Both the position numbers and the translations under genes were made by a program. Below the pieces are notes generated by a model. It was given only the letters and a program-made list of their open reading frames with translations, made no database searches and was not told where the DNA came from. Positions 8,169-16,886 of a stretch of DNA of 64,000 bases are shown here, piece after piece. The stretch's first letter is position 1; every line of letters starts with the position of its first letter. The stretch lies in NCBI RefSeq assembly GCF_000722545.1, contig NZ_JNVM01000002.1:367477-431476 (forward strand), given 5' to 3'. Source of the DNA: Paenibacillus tyrphae. Its GTDB lineage: Bacteria > Bacillota > Bacilli > Paenibacillales > NBRC-103111.

Positions 8169-9551
8169 TCAGCCTTCTACGACACGGCTTTTCCGAACGA
8201 CTTTGCCGAACTGAAAAAAGTAGAAGGCCAGCGTCGCGAGATGCAGAATCGCGAGCACCGTATAAATATTGCTGAATACGAATGCGTTATGATTCAACGA
8301 TATGTTCGCCGGATTCCATTGAAACGCGGAGCCGTGATCGACCAACTTGCTGTACAGACCGGCGGCGAGTGCGCCGGAGATAAAGTTCAGCAGCGAAAGC
8401 AGCCCCATCCCCACGCCGGTCTGGTCCTTAGGCAGCGTCCGGGAAATCGTATTCGACAAAGCCACGACCATGAACGTCTGCCCAACGTTGCCTAAGATCA
8501 GGAAAATGGCAATGGCGATCGGTGAAATTCCAGCAAAGGTCGATAGCAGGACAAAGCACGCGATCAGCAGCGCCGAGGCCGTGAAGTACAGAAACGGATT
8601 GCCTTTATCGTCCGCCAGCTTGCCGCCTGTTCTGCCCAGAAGCGCCGACGCGATGGCAGCCGGAACCATGCTGAAGCCAACCAATCCCGGAGCCAGACCG
8701 TTGACGAGGGATAAAAGCTGCGGGCTCAAAAAGGCAAGCGAATACCCGACCCCGTTCACTACAAAAGCGATCGCAAGCCCATAAGAGTAGCTTTTATTGC
8801 GGAACAGCCGGGGTTGAACGAACGGTTCCGCCGCGGAGCGAATACGTGCGATAAACAATGCTAGCGTAAGCAATGCGCAGCCTGCAAGAAGCCAAGCTTC
8901 GTTCGTCACGGACAGAAGCACCAGCGCTACCGTTATAGCCAGCAGGCCTCCGCCCAGCCAATCGATTTTCCCGGCCTTGCCCGGTTCGTCGTCAAGATAC
9001 TTGCGGTAGAACGGGAGCGTAAGCAGCGCCAAGATCGGCAGTAGGAACAGCCAGCGCCAATGAACGACACTGACGATCAAAGCGGAGGTTGTCGGCCCGA
9101 GCGCTCCGCCGAGCGCCAGCCCGGCAGCCACAATGCCCATCGCGCGGCCGCGCGTCTCCGGCGGGAAGTAGCGAATCGGGATGATCATGGCCGTTGCAGG
9201 CACGACCGAAGCCCCGGCGGCCTGCAAAATCCGGCCGAGGAGCACCATCCAATACGTTTGCGCAGCTAACCCGATCAGGGAACCTATCGCGAAGAAGATT
9301 AACCCGAACGTTAGCAAATTTTTGAGCTTATACTTATCGGCTAGCTTCCCGTAGGTGACCGAGCCGATCGCGTAAATCAGCATATAGACCGAAGAGACCC
9401 AGCTGACTTGCGCAAGCGTTAGCCGGAACTCCGCCCCAATCTGCGGCAGCACGATGTTGAACATCGTTGCGCTCATGACAGAGATAACCAGTGTGAAAAC
9501 GAGGATACGAATCACTTTCTCTCCTGTTTGATGTTTAGCTGTCGTTTCCAC
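8169..9551 (-). CDS. DHA2-type MFS efflux protein, TetA(L)-like
   Basis: A 460-residue major facilitator with about 14 hydrophobic segments. The order of motifs follows the Gram-positive tetracycline/multidrug DHA2 group: MFNIVLPQIGAEF, SSVYMLIYAIGSVTYGKLAD, LLGRILQAAGASVVPA and RGRAMGIVAAGLALGGALGP. It is likely a proton-coupled drug exporter; sequence alone cannot say whether tetracycline is a substrate. The upstream region (9552-9670) is AT-rich and has no leader peptide like that of inducible tet(L). It is convergent with the AlkZ-like gene. Confidence 0.8.
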   Translation of the reverse strand: METTAKHQTGEKVIRILVFTLVISVMSATMFNIVLPQIGAEFRLTLAQVSWVSSVYMLIYAIGSVTYGKLADKYKLKNLLTFGLIFFAIGSLIGLAAQTYWMVLLGRILQAAGASVVPATAMIIPIRYFPPETRGRAMGIVAAGLALGGALGPTTSALIVSVVHWRWLFLLPILALLTLPFYRKYLDDEPGKAGKIDWLGGGLLAITVALVLLSVTNEAWLLAGCALLTLALFIARIRSAAEPFVQPRLFRNKSYSYGLAIAFVVNGVGYSLAFLSPQLLSLVNGLAPGLVGFSMVPAAIASALLGRTGGKLADDKGNPFLYFTASALLIACFVLLSTFAGISPIAIAIFLILGNVGQTFMVVALSNTISRTLPKDQTGVGMGLLSLLNFISGALAAGLYSKLVDHGSAFQWNPANISLNHNAFVFSNIYTVLAILHLATLAFYFFQFGKVVRKSRVVEG

Positions 9552-9720
9552 TCTGACTCCCCCTTTCCACTTGTCTTTATTTTGATAAGGTTTATTCTAC
9601 AATGGTTGATGAATAAATAATAATATATGTTAATCTATGTAATTCATAACCTATAGTATATAAGAAAGTGATAGAATGACGCGGCCTCCGACATATTGCG
9701 GAAGCAATTCGGCCACGAAC

Positions 9721-9783
9721 AGCTGCTTTGCGAGTCCGGCGCATAGCTACGGTGCTATTCACCGGACTTTTTCGGAAAGCAGC
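9721..9783. terminator. Long hairpin after the M23 peptidase gene
   Basis: A nested hairpin has an outer CTGCTTT/AAAGCAG stem and an inner AGTCCGG/CCGGACT stem. On the plus strand the inner stem is followed by TTTTTC. It lies between the M23 peptidase stop (minus strand) and the downstream MFS promoter region, so it probably acts as a transcription barrier. Confidence 0.5.
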
Positions 9784-9795
9784 GGACTTGCCTGC

Positions 9796-11166
9796 TTAAC
9801 GCGATTGGGGCTCCTGCTTCAGCCATTGAAACGGAGTCGCATTAAAGAACAGATTCGGGTTGACCGGAACGTTGTGCGCCCAGAACGTAAAATGCAGGTG
9901 CGGTCCCGTCGAGAATCCGGTCGAGCCCACCAACCCGATAATATCGCCCCGTTTCACCCGGTCCCCCGTTTTCACCTGAAGCTTCGACAAATGCGCGTAT
10001 TGAGAAAACAGATTCATTCCATGATCGATATAGATCGTATTGCCCGTCAAATAGAAATTGTCCGCCAGCGCTACGATGCCATCATTCGCCGCTTTAATCG
10101 GGGTGCCTTCTTTGGCCGCCAAGTCAATGGCCGTATGGGAGCTGGCAAACTTGCCGTTCACATAGCGGGTATGACCGAACGGCGTCGTCAATATTCCTTC
10201 GATCGGCTGAATAAAGGAGTCGGAGAACAGGAACGCGGGCTCCGACTTGCTCCGTGCGGCGTCGATTTTTTTCTGATCGGCTTCGATTCGTTTCGTATCC
10301 TGACGCATGCTTTCCATCTGCTTCGATACCTTAAGGTGCTGGGTCTCGAACTTTTTATCCTTGATCTTCAGCGTCTGATCGCCGATCGGATACGAACCTG
10401 GCTTGGTCTTCATCGGCACCGGAAGGTAAGTGAAATACCCGGCCTCGAACGGCCGCAGCTCGTATGTCTTCCCTTGCCAAGAGACTTCGCCGGGCTGATC
10501 GTGCCGCACCAGCACAATGTCGCCGGGACTCGCCGTATCCGGTAGGAGCGTCCATGCGGTATTCATCGCCTTCTTGGCTTGCTCGGGAGAAGCGTACAAA
10601 GCCGCCTCCCGGCTAATCCGCTGCTGACGCTGCTTTTCTTCCTGCAGCGCATCCTTCACCGCAGGCGTCACTTCGGCATGCCAGGTTTGTCCCCCGTCCG
10701 TCGTTACCAGCAGCGGATTGGCCAGCTCCGTTCCGGCCGAGAGAAGAGCCCAGCCGACCCGGTCGGTGACAAATTGCGACTGCTTCACCGGGTAATCCTT
10801 GGCTTGGTAGGCAATCGTTGTGAGTGTTGTGCCATCGGGTGTCGAAGCGCTTGGCCCGTTCGTACCGGATGCTGCTGCCTCCGGAAGGCCCGAAGCTTGC
10901 TCCGTCCAATGGGCGCCTCCGTCCTCCGTCACGCCGCTTGTGCCGTCCGTATAACGAATCCAGCCTTTATCCAGATCGGTCATATGAAAATCGAGAATTT
11001 CGCGGCGGACCGGGGCTTGTTTTTCGGCAGCCTCCGGCGCAGCGCCCTTCCCGGACGTAAGCAGCCATGCAGGCGGCTCGCCGCCGTATGCGACCAGTAC
11101 CACACAAGCGGCGGCAAGAGCCGTTCCGGCGAGCAAGTACCCTATCTTTTTGGAACGCGGCTTCAT
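9796..11166 (-). CDS. Membrane-anchored beta-propeller (Asp-box) / M23 metallopeptidase fusion
   Basis: A 456-residue protein. Residues about 9-30 form a membrane anchor. The next about 120 residues contain two Asp-box (BNR/Ycf48-like) repeats, VTEDGGAHWT and VTTDGGQTWH. A charged helical stretch follows, then a C-terminal LytM/M23 domain with zinc ligands in SSHTAIDLAA, IDHG and PHLHFTFW. It is predicted to cut or bind peptidoglycan at the cell surface. The ATG at 11166 was chosen because GGAGGAG lies 9 bases upstream; longer in-frame starts lack a ribosome site. The propeller fusion is not the common EnvC/NlpD layout. Confidence 0.85.
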   Translation of the reverse strand: MKPRSKKIGYLLAGTALAAACVVLVAYGGEPPAWLLTSGKGAAPEAAEKQAPVRREILDFHMTDLDKGWIRYTDGTSGVTEDGGAHWTEQASGLPEAAASGTNGPSASTPDGTTLTTIAYQAKDYPVKQSQFVTDRVGWALLSAGTELANPLLVTTDGGQTWHAEVTPAVKDALQEEKQRQQRISREAALYASPEQAKKAMNTAWTLLPDTASPGDIVLVRHDQPGEVSWQGKTYELRPFEAGYFTYLPVPMKTKPGSYPIGDQTLKIKDKKFETQHLKVSKQMESMRQDTKRIEADQKKIDAARSKSEPAFLFSDSFIQPIEGILTTPFGHTRYVNGKFASSHTAIDLAAKEGTPIKAANDGIVALADNFYLTGNTIYIDHGMNLFSQYAHLSKLQVKTGDRVKRGDIIGLVGSTGFSTGPHLHFTFWAHNVPVNPNLFFNATPFQWLKQEPQSR

Positions 11167-11298
11167 CGTTCTGATCTCCTCCAATACAGCTTCTTCCATA
11201 TGTATGACTTCATCATACGATAGAAGCAAGCCGATTGTCCAAGCCGCGCACCGGCAGACAGAGCCGCAGTACTGCGATATTTGATCCTACCACTAGAA

Positions 11299-11739
11299 TT
11301 AGTTGCCCAAAAACGCATTCAGCATCCAGACGTGCTTTTCCAGACTCGAATGAACGGCCAACAGCAGATCTCCCGTCGTTTCGTCCTGTATGGACTCGGC
11401 GTATTTCATTCCTGTTTTAAGCTCCCCGATGATCAGAGTAAAATCGTTCACCAGCGCCGCCACCATCTGCTCCGCCGTCTCCTCGCCTTCCGCCTCGCGA
11501 ATCGAGGCGAGCCGGAGGCTTCCGCTCATCGTCGCGACCGGCTTGCCGCCCAATGCCAACAGCCGTTCGGCCAGCGCATCCACATGCAGCGCCGCTTCCG
11601 TATACAGCTCCTCGAATTTCGTATGCAGCGTAAAAAATTGAGGGCCTTTGACATACCAGTGGTAATTATGCAGCTTGACGTACAGGACCGACCAGTTGGC
11701 GATTTGGTTGTTCAGCAATACCGTTAATTGTTCATTCAT
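11299..11739 (-). CDS. Dps-family ferritin-like DNA-protection protein
   Basis: A 146-residue Dps protein: [20 protein letters not shown] contains the ferroxidase His, followed by [27 protein letters not shown] with the Asp/Glu ligands. It should form a 12-mer that oxidises and stores iron with H2O2 and protects DNA. The ATG at 11739 is preceded by GAGGAGGA; an upstream ATG at 11802 would add 21 residues without a ribosome site. A TTTAGA/TCTAAA palindrome lies upstream. Confidence 0.92.
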   Translation of the reverse strand: MNEQLTVLLNNQIANWSVLYVKLHNYHWYVKGPQFFTLHTKFEELYTEAALHVDALAERLLALGGKPVATMSGSLRLASIREAEGEETAEQMVAALVNDFTLIIGELKTGMKYAESIQDETTGDLLLAVHSSLEKHVWMLNAFLGN

Positions 11740-11764
11740 GGATGATTCCTCCTCATATTTTATA

Positions 11765-11781
11765 TTTAGATTAGGTCTAAA
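11765..11781. promoter_or_regulatory. Palindrome upstream of dps
   Basis: TTTAGATTAGGTCTAAA is an inverted repeat with 6-base arms and a 5-base spacer, 26 bases before the dps start codon. It could be a PerR/Fur-family or other stress operator but is not a clear match to the PerR consensus. Confidence 0.3.
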
Positions 11782-12051
11782 TTCATAATCTGATTGTAGC
11801 ATCGCCCTGACCTTCTTTCATGAAGAGAAGATGAGGATCGGATGAAGATTTGGTGAAGCTTGGCATCGTCACTCGAATTGAATTCCTGCGACTGCGAAAT
11901 GTCTGTGATTTTAATCACCAACCGCCCGTGATCCTTCTCACTGCTCCGGCGCATCGAAAGAGGTATGCTCAAGACGAGGAGCCGGCAGCAGCCGCTCCAA
12001 AGCGGCGAGAGAGCCGGCAGACAGCACAGTATACAATAGAGGTGACTTCCC
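11782..12051. other. Intergenic region without a recognised gene
   Basis: This stretch between dps and the acyltransferase contains no ORF with a credible ribosome site in the frames examined. Only the ribosome site of the acyltransferase (AGAGGTG, 12039-12045) is clear. No further structure was recognised. Confidence 0.5.
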
Positions 12052-13068
12052 GTGGGAAAGGCTTCCGCACCATCGCTTAACACTTATGCGCTTAATATGA
12101 AATTTTTACTTATCGCTTGCGTCGTCACAGCCAACATCATCGAGCCGATGATCGATCGGAGCTCGCCGTTGTTCGCCCTTTACGAGACGATCTACTCGTT
12201 CCATATTCCGATGTTCGCTCTGGCGATGGGCTACTTTGCCAAAAGCTTCCGTCTCGATCGGTCCGGAATCGATGGGCTCTGCACGATTGCGTATCAATAT
12301 GTGTTGTTCCAGACGCTGTACAGCTTGGCGGATATCATCTTCTTTCAAGCCAAAGGCGTAATTCATTCGTTCTTCATGCCCTACTCGCTGCTCTGGTTCC
12401 TGCTCAGCCACTTTTGCTGGAGGCTGCTGCTGCGAGCATTCGTTCATATGCGCCATCCACTGATTGTCTCGCTGCTGCTCGGCATCGCCGTCGGTTACCT
12501 CCCTTGGCCCGGAGCTTGGCTCAGCGTATCGCGGACATTGGTGTACTTTCCGTTCTTCCTGGCGGGATACTTCCTGCCGCAGCATTGGGAAACTATAGTC
12601 AAACGGCTGCGTACGCCTGTTGTCCTTCTCGGCATAGCCGTCATTTGCTTCTTCTGGCTGGGCGGACGAATCGATCCGCGCTGGCTGTACGGCAGCTTCA
12701 CCTACGCAGAGGCCGGTCATCCGGAATGGTACGCCGGAATATATCGCTTGGGGATGTACGGGGTGCAGGCTGCCGCTTCGATCGCTTTTTTGAGCTTGGT
12801 GCCCTGGGCGGCCGGCCGGATCACGGATTGGGGGAAACGGACGGGGTACGTCTTTCTGCTCCATGCCTTCATTCTGAAATCGCTGCTTGCGGCAGGGATT
12901 TACGTCTACCTGCAAACCCCTTGGAGCCAAGGGCTGACGATTATCGCCGGTTTCGGCATCGTCTGGTTGCTGTCGCAGCCATGGGTCGAAACCCACGCCA
13001 AACGATGGTTCGAGCCGGATATTACTTTCGTGAAGCGGCTTGTCCTTAAATCGCATGGAACCCCGTAA
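12052..13068 (+). CDS. Acyltransferase-3-like integral membrane protein
   Basis: A 338-residue protein with about 10 hydrophobic segments and the acyltransferase-3/OatA-like opening, in which the arginine/histidine-rich first segments (YALNMKFLLIACVV, then YSFHIPMFALAMGYFAKS) are recognisable. Such proteins O-acetylate or otherwise acylate cell-surface polysaccharides. It starts with GTG at 12052, preceded by AGAGGTG. Its TAA stop lies inside the loop of the first copy of a repeated hairpin (see 13057-13310), so the transcript ends in that structure. Confidence 0.75.
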   Translation: MGKASAPSLNTYALNMKFLLIACVVTANIIEPMIDRSSPLFALYETIYSFHIPMFALAMGYFAKSFRLDRSGIDGLCTIAYQYVLFQTLYSLADIIFFQAKGVIHSFFMPYSLLWFLLSHFCWRLLLRAFVHMRHPLIVSLLLGIAVGYLPWPGAWLSVSRTLVYFPFFLAGYFLPQHWETIVKRLRTPVVLLGIAVICFFWLGGRIDPRWLYGSFTYAEAGHPEWYAGIYRLGMYGVQAAASIAFLSLVPWAAGRITDWGKRTGYVFLLHAFILKSLLAAGIYVYLQTPWSQGLTIIAGFGIVWLLSQPWVETHAKRWFEPDITFVKRLVLKSHGTP

Positions 13069-13310
13069 TCTCGGGGTTCTGTGCTTGTTGAGAAACCCGC
13101 TTCGTGTAGAAAACTCTCTGCATACGCCGGTGGGATATATCCCTCCAGCCGCTCTTGAAACCCGTGAACTTGATTAAAATTAGCGGTATTTTCACGGGTC
13201 TCAAAGGCGGACGTAAACTCTTATGGGATATATCCCACCTCTATTTGTCTGAGATTTTCTAATTCTTGGTTTTTTCAATACACTGCGGAACCCCGTAATC
13301 TCGGGGTTCT
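13057..13310. repeat. Structured non-coding element with duplicated terminal hairpins
   Basis: Two identical 24-base copies, at 13057-13080 and 13287-13310, each form an AACCCCG/CGGGGTT hairpin. Between them is a nested inverted repeat: a 15-bp arm GGTGGGATATATCCC at 13129-13143 has its complement at 13225-13239, and an inner arm ACCCGTGAA at 13160-13168 has its complement at 13191-13199, extended by TTGA/TCAA after one mismatch. The right hairpin copy runs into TTCTTTTTTTTATT and so works as a plus-strand terminator. The element separates the acyltransferase from the convergent end of the cnt operon. It may be a small repeated element or a compound terminator. Confidence 0.7.
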
Positions 13311-13315
13311 TTTTT

Positions 13316-14098
13316 TTATTCGCTCACCGCATCCACCAGCCGCCTCGTATATTCGTCGCGATCTGCGTCCATGAACTGACCGCTTGCGAACCGGTCCACG
13401 ATCCGGCCGCCCTTCATAACGATGATGCGGTCGCTCACGGACTGAACGGCGGCGATGTCGTGGGAGATGAACAAGCAGGCCATGCCGAGCTGCTTTTGCA
13501 TCGTTTTCAGCAGCCGCAAGATTTGCGCCTGCACCGACACATCCAGGCTGGAAGTCGGCTCGTCGCAAATCAGCAGCTTCGGGCCGAGGCTGATTCCCCT
13601 GGCGATCGCTGCGCGCTGGCGCTGTCCCCCGCTCATCTCGTGCGGATACCGGTCCAGAAAATCCGTGGACAAGCCCACCATCTCAAGCAGGCGGGCTGCT
13701 GCCGCTCGGCGGGAATGTCGCGCCTCCGTCAGAAAAGACGGCGTAACTTGGGGAAAGTTATCCAGCGGCTCGATGACCGACCGCCAAATGGGCAGACGCT
13801 GATTGAGCGACGCCGTCGGGTCCTGGAAGACGACCTGCATATGCTGACGGACTTCGCGCAGCGCGCTGCCCTTTAGAATGAGCAAGGAGCGTCCGGCTAA
13901 GGTAATCTCCCCGCGGTCCGGCCGCTCCAGCGCAAGCAGAATACGGGCCAGCGTGCTTTTGCCACTGCCGCTTTCTCCAACCAGACCGAGGCATTCGCCC
14001 TCCCCGATGTCGAACGAAATGTCCTGCACGGCCGTTACCGCGCTCCCGTTTTGAACAAACGTTTTGCTAAGCTGACGAACGTCCAACAGACGATTCAC
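13316..14098 (-). CDS. cntF: ABC transporter ATPase of the metallophore importer, CntF-like
   Basis: A 260-residue oligopeptide/nickel-type ABC ATPase: Walker A GLVGESGSGKSTLARIL, Q-loop VVFQDPTAS, signature MSGGQRQRAAIARG, Walker B LLICDEPTSSLD and the switch His in LFISHD. It should energise uptake of metal-opine complexes together with the preceding ATPase and two permeases. The GTG at 14098 has AGGAG 8 bases upstream; the long N-terminal extension of the open frame is not coding. It is the last gene of the cntABCDF block. Confidence 0.88.
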   Translation of the reverse strand: MNRLLDVRQLSKTFVQNGSAVTAVQDISFDIGEGECLGLVGESGSGKSTLARILLALERPDRGEITLAGRSLLILKGSALREVRQHMQVVFQDPTASLNQRLPIWRSVIEPLDNFPQVTPSFLTEARHSRRAAAARLLEMVGLSTDFLDRYPHEMSGGQRQRAAIARGISLGPKLLICDEPTSSLDVSVQAQILRLLKTMQKQLGMACLFISHDIAAVQSVSDRIIVMKGGRIVDRFASGQFMDADRDEYTRRLVDAVSE

Positions 14099-14117
14099 CC
14101 GATCCACTCCTGTTCCT

Positions 14118-15041
14118 TCAAGGTACGAGCTGCAATGGCTTATCCGGCTCTGCGGACCGGCCGGTGCCGGGATTTCGCAGCAGAAGCGGACGCGACTCAA
14201 GCAGCAGCCGCGTGTAAGGATGCACCGCCCGGTAGCGTATCGTGTCGGCCCGCCCACACTCGACGATACGCCCTCCCTGCATGACGGCAACGATATCGGC
14301 CCGCTTCAGCACAAGCCTCAGATCGTGCGAGATGAACAGAATCGCGCAGCCCGTCTGCCGCCGCAGCTTCGTCATCAGATCGAGCACCCGCTCCCCGGTC
14401 AGCACGTCCAGTGCCGTCGTCGGCTCGTCGGCAATCAGCAGCTTTGGCTGCAGCAGCATCGCCGCCGCAAGCGCCGCACGCTGGCGTTGTCCGCCGCTGA
14501 GCTGGAATGGATAGCTGCCGAAGACGCGCTCCGCAGGCAGATCAACCTCATTCAGCCAATGCAGCACAAGCTCCTTCGCTTCGTCGTAAGTTATCCGAAC
14601 GTGGCTTCGCACCGCCTCAATAAGCTGCTTGCCCACCTTCATGAACGGCGTGAAGCTCCCTTGGTAATCCTGGAATACGAGAGCCATTTCTTTGCCGCGA
14701 AGCTGCCGCTTTCGCTTGTCCGGCCACGCCGAAATCTCTTCGCCCCGAAACCGGATTCCACCCTCACCGATACGAAGAGAGCTCGGCAGAAGCCCCAGCA
14801 CGGCGTCCGCCGTTACGCTCTTGCCGCTGCCGCTTTCCCCGACCAGGGCCAGCATCTCCCCCGGCCGGATGGCGAGACTCAGATCGCGAACCAGCGGCTG
14901 CCTCGCTTTTCCCCGCACGGCATGGACGGTCAAGCGCTCCAGCTCCAGCACCGGCTCTGAAGGCTTTCCGGCGCCGTCCGCCCATTCATTCTGTGCAATA
15001 AGGGTACGCTCCCGCACATCGTTCGCAGCCCATCCCTTCAT
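14118..15041 (-). CDS. cntD: ABC transporter ATPase of the metallophore importer, CntD-like
   Basis: A 307-residue Opp/Nik-type ATPase with Walker A ALVGESGSGKSVTADAVLG, Q-loop LVFQDYQGSFTPF, signature LSGGQRQRAALAAAM, Walker B LLIADEPTTALD and LFISHDLRLVLK. It pairs with the following ATPase gene in the usual DF order. The ATG at 15041 is preceded by GGGAGAGGA; the reading frame stays open far upstream but that part is an antisense shadow of the permease gene. Confidence 0.88.
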   Translation of the reverse strand: MKGWAANDVRERTLIAQNEWADGAGKPSEPVLELERLTVHAVRGKARQPLVRDLSLAIRPGEMLALVGESGSGKSVTADAVLGLLPSSLRIGEGGIRFRGEEISAWPDKRKRQLRGKEMALVFQDYQGSFTPFMKVGKQLIEAVRSHVRITYDEAKELVLHWLNEVDLPAERVFGSYPFQLSGGQRQRAALAAAMLLQPKLLIADEPTTALDVLTGERVLDLMTKLRRQTGCAILFISHDLRLVLKRADIVAVMQGGRIVECGRADTIRYRAVHPYTRLLLESRPLLLRNPGTGRSAEPDKPLQLVP

Positions 15042-15064
15042 GCTTTCCTCTCCCCTTTCGCTTC

Positions 15065-15937
15065 TTATTGGCTCCGAATATCCAGCAGATCCCGAAGCCC
15101 TTCGCCGATCAAGTTGCACGCAACGACCACCAGCAAAATCGCCATGCCCGGGTAGATCATCAGCTCCGGCGCCGTTTGGAAATATGTCCGCCCGTCGTTC
15201 AGCATCGCCCCCCACTCGGGTGCGGGAGGCTGCGCGCCAAGCCCCAGATAGGACAACGAAGAAACGGTCAAAATGATTTTGCCGACATCCAGCGCAGCCA
15301 GCACGAGAACCGGGGAAACCACGTGCGGCAGCAAATGCAGACCGATCACCTTCCATATGCCGCTTCCCCCGACACGCGCCGCAAGCACATACTCTTTCTC
15401 CCGTTCGGACAGGACGATGCTGCGGACAACGCGGGCGTAACCCGTCCATTTGACCAGCACGACGGACAGCATCAGATTGCTCAAGCTTGGGCCTAGAAAG
15501 CCGGTCAGGGCAATCGCCAAAATAAACTCGGGCAAAGCACCCATCCCGTCCACCAGCCGCATCAGCAGCGCGTCGACACGTCCTCCGACATACCCGGACC
15601 ACAGCCCCAGCGGTAACCCGATCAGCGCCACCGTCAGGACAACGAGCCCCGTAAAGCCAAGGGTTGTCCGGGCCCCGGCGACGAGCCTCGAAAAAATGCA
15701 GCGCCCCAAATGGTCCGTCCCCAGCGGATACTGCAGGCTGGCCGGCTTCAGCCGCTCCGCCATCTTCACGGTAAGCGGATCGTTCGGCACGATATAGGGG
15801 CCCAATAAAATAATCAAAAGAAGTACGCCCAGCAGTCCGATGCCCACGGCGGTCATCGGATCGCGCAGCATACGCTGCCATGCGCTTCTCCGGGCCGTAA
15901 AACGGTGGGAAGCCAAGGTTGTAGGTGCCGTGTTCAT
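15065..15937 (-). CDS. cntC: ABC transporter permease of the metallophore importer, CntC-like
   Basis: A 290-residue DppC/NikC-type permease with an N-terminal cytoplasmic segment, a first TM (MTAVGIGLLGVLLLIILLGP), the DHLGRCIFSRLVAGARTTL block and the EAA loop (EKEYVLAARVGGSGIWKVIGLHLLPHV, here in part). The ATG overlaps the stop of the upstream permease by 4 bases. It forms the transmembrane channel with CntB. Confidence 0.88.
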   Translation of the reverse strand: MNTAPTTLASHRFTARRSAWQRMLRDPMTAVGIGLLGVLLLIILLGPYIVPNDPLTVKMAERLKPASLQYPLGTDHLGRCIFSRLVAGARTTLGFTGLVVLTVALIGLPLGLWSGYVGGRVDALLMRLVDGMGALPEFILAIALTGFLGPSLSNLMLSVVLVKWTGYARVVRSIVLSEREKEYVLAARVGGSGIWKVIGLHLLPHVVSPVLVLAALDVGKIILTVSSLSYLGLGAQPPAPEWGAMLNDGRTYFQTAPELMIYPGMAILLVVVACNLIGEGLRDLLDIRSQ

Positions 15938-16884
15938 GTCAGCCCTGCCTTTCCGTAGCGGATTCGGGGGTCAAGAAAGGTGTAGGTCAGATCGACCAGC
16001 AGATTCACCAGAACGACAAAAGCCCCCGTCAGCAGAACGTACCCTTGAATGACCGGATAATCGCGTTGAAAAATAGCCTCGACCGCCATGCTTCCGAGCC
16101 CGGGCCACGAGAACAGCATCTCAATGACGACCGACCCGGTCAGCAGGTTGCCGATGCTCATGCCGAATACGGTGACGACCGGCATAAGCGCTGCGCGCAT
16201 CGCATGGTTGCCCATAATCCTCCACTCCGCGATCCCTCTCGCCCGCGCTGCCCGGATGTACTCCTGCGACAAGCTTTCGAGCAGCCCCGCGCGAAGCAGC
16301 CGAGCATACACCGCGGCCATGGAAAAGCCAAGCGTGATCGAAGGCAAAATCTGATACGCGAAGCCTCCCTTGCCCATCGACGGCAGCCATTGCAGCTTGA
16401 ACGCAAAGGCGTAAATCAGCAGCAGCCCCATCCAGAAGCTGGGGACGGAAGCGCCGATGAGCGCAAGAATCCGCCCGGCTTGGTCCGGCCAGCGGCCAGG
16501 ATACCGGGCTGCAAGCAAGCCAAGCGGCGCGGCGATCAGCACCATGACGGCGAGACCGCCCGCGGTCAATTGAACGGTCGTCGGCAGCCGCTGCACGATC
16601 TCGTCGAGCACCGGGTTTCCTTTGATATAGGAATGGCCGAGATCGAGCCGCAGCAGATTCAGCATCCACCGGCCGTACTGCTCGTAGAGCGGCCGGTCGA
16701 AACCGAGCTCCTCGCGCAGCCGGGCTTCGTCGGCTTTCGTCACGGACAGTTCGTCCGAGTTCAGAATGGACAGCACCGGATCGCCCGGTGCCAGCTTCAT
16801 CAAGGCAAACGTCACGAAGGACAACAGGAGCAGCACGAATATCAATTGCAGCAAGCGCGTCCTGACCAGCTTCCATAGGAGCAT
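15934..16884 (-). CDS. cntB: ABC transporter permease of the metallophore importer, CntB-like
   Basis: A 316-residue DppB/NikB-type permease: LLQLIFVLLLLSFVTFALMK first TM, APGDP motif, RPLYEQYGRW, and the EAA loop YIRAARARGIAEWRIMGNHA. It starts two bases after the stop of the binding protein and overlaps the next permease, consistent with a single translational unit. Confidence 0.88.
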   Translation of the reverse strand: MLLWKLVRTRLLQLIFVLLLLSFVTFALMKLAPGDPVLSILNSDELSVTKADEARLREELGFDRPLYEQYGRWMLNLLRLDLGHSYIKGNPVLDEIVQRLPTTVQLTAGGLAVMVLIAAPLGLLAARYPGRWPDQAGRILALIGASVPSFWMGLLLIYAFAFKLQWLPSMGKGGFAYQILPSITLGFSMAAVYARLLRAGLLESLSQEYIRAARARGIAEWRIMGNHAMRAALMPVVTVFGMSIGNLLTGSVVIEMLFSWPGLGSMAVEAIFQRDYPVIQGYVLLTGAFVVLVNLLVDLTYTFLDPRIRYGKAGLT

Positions 16885-16886
16885 TT

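Noticed and set aside
14118..15881. A very long open frame that joins the CntD ATPase to about 280 upstream codons
   Set aside because: The extra part is antisense-frame shadow of the permease gene, with no family motifs, while a good ribosome site precedes the ATG at 15041.
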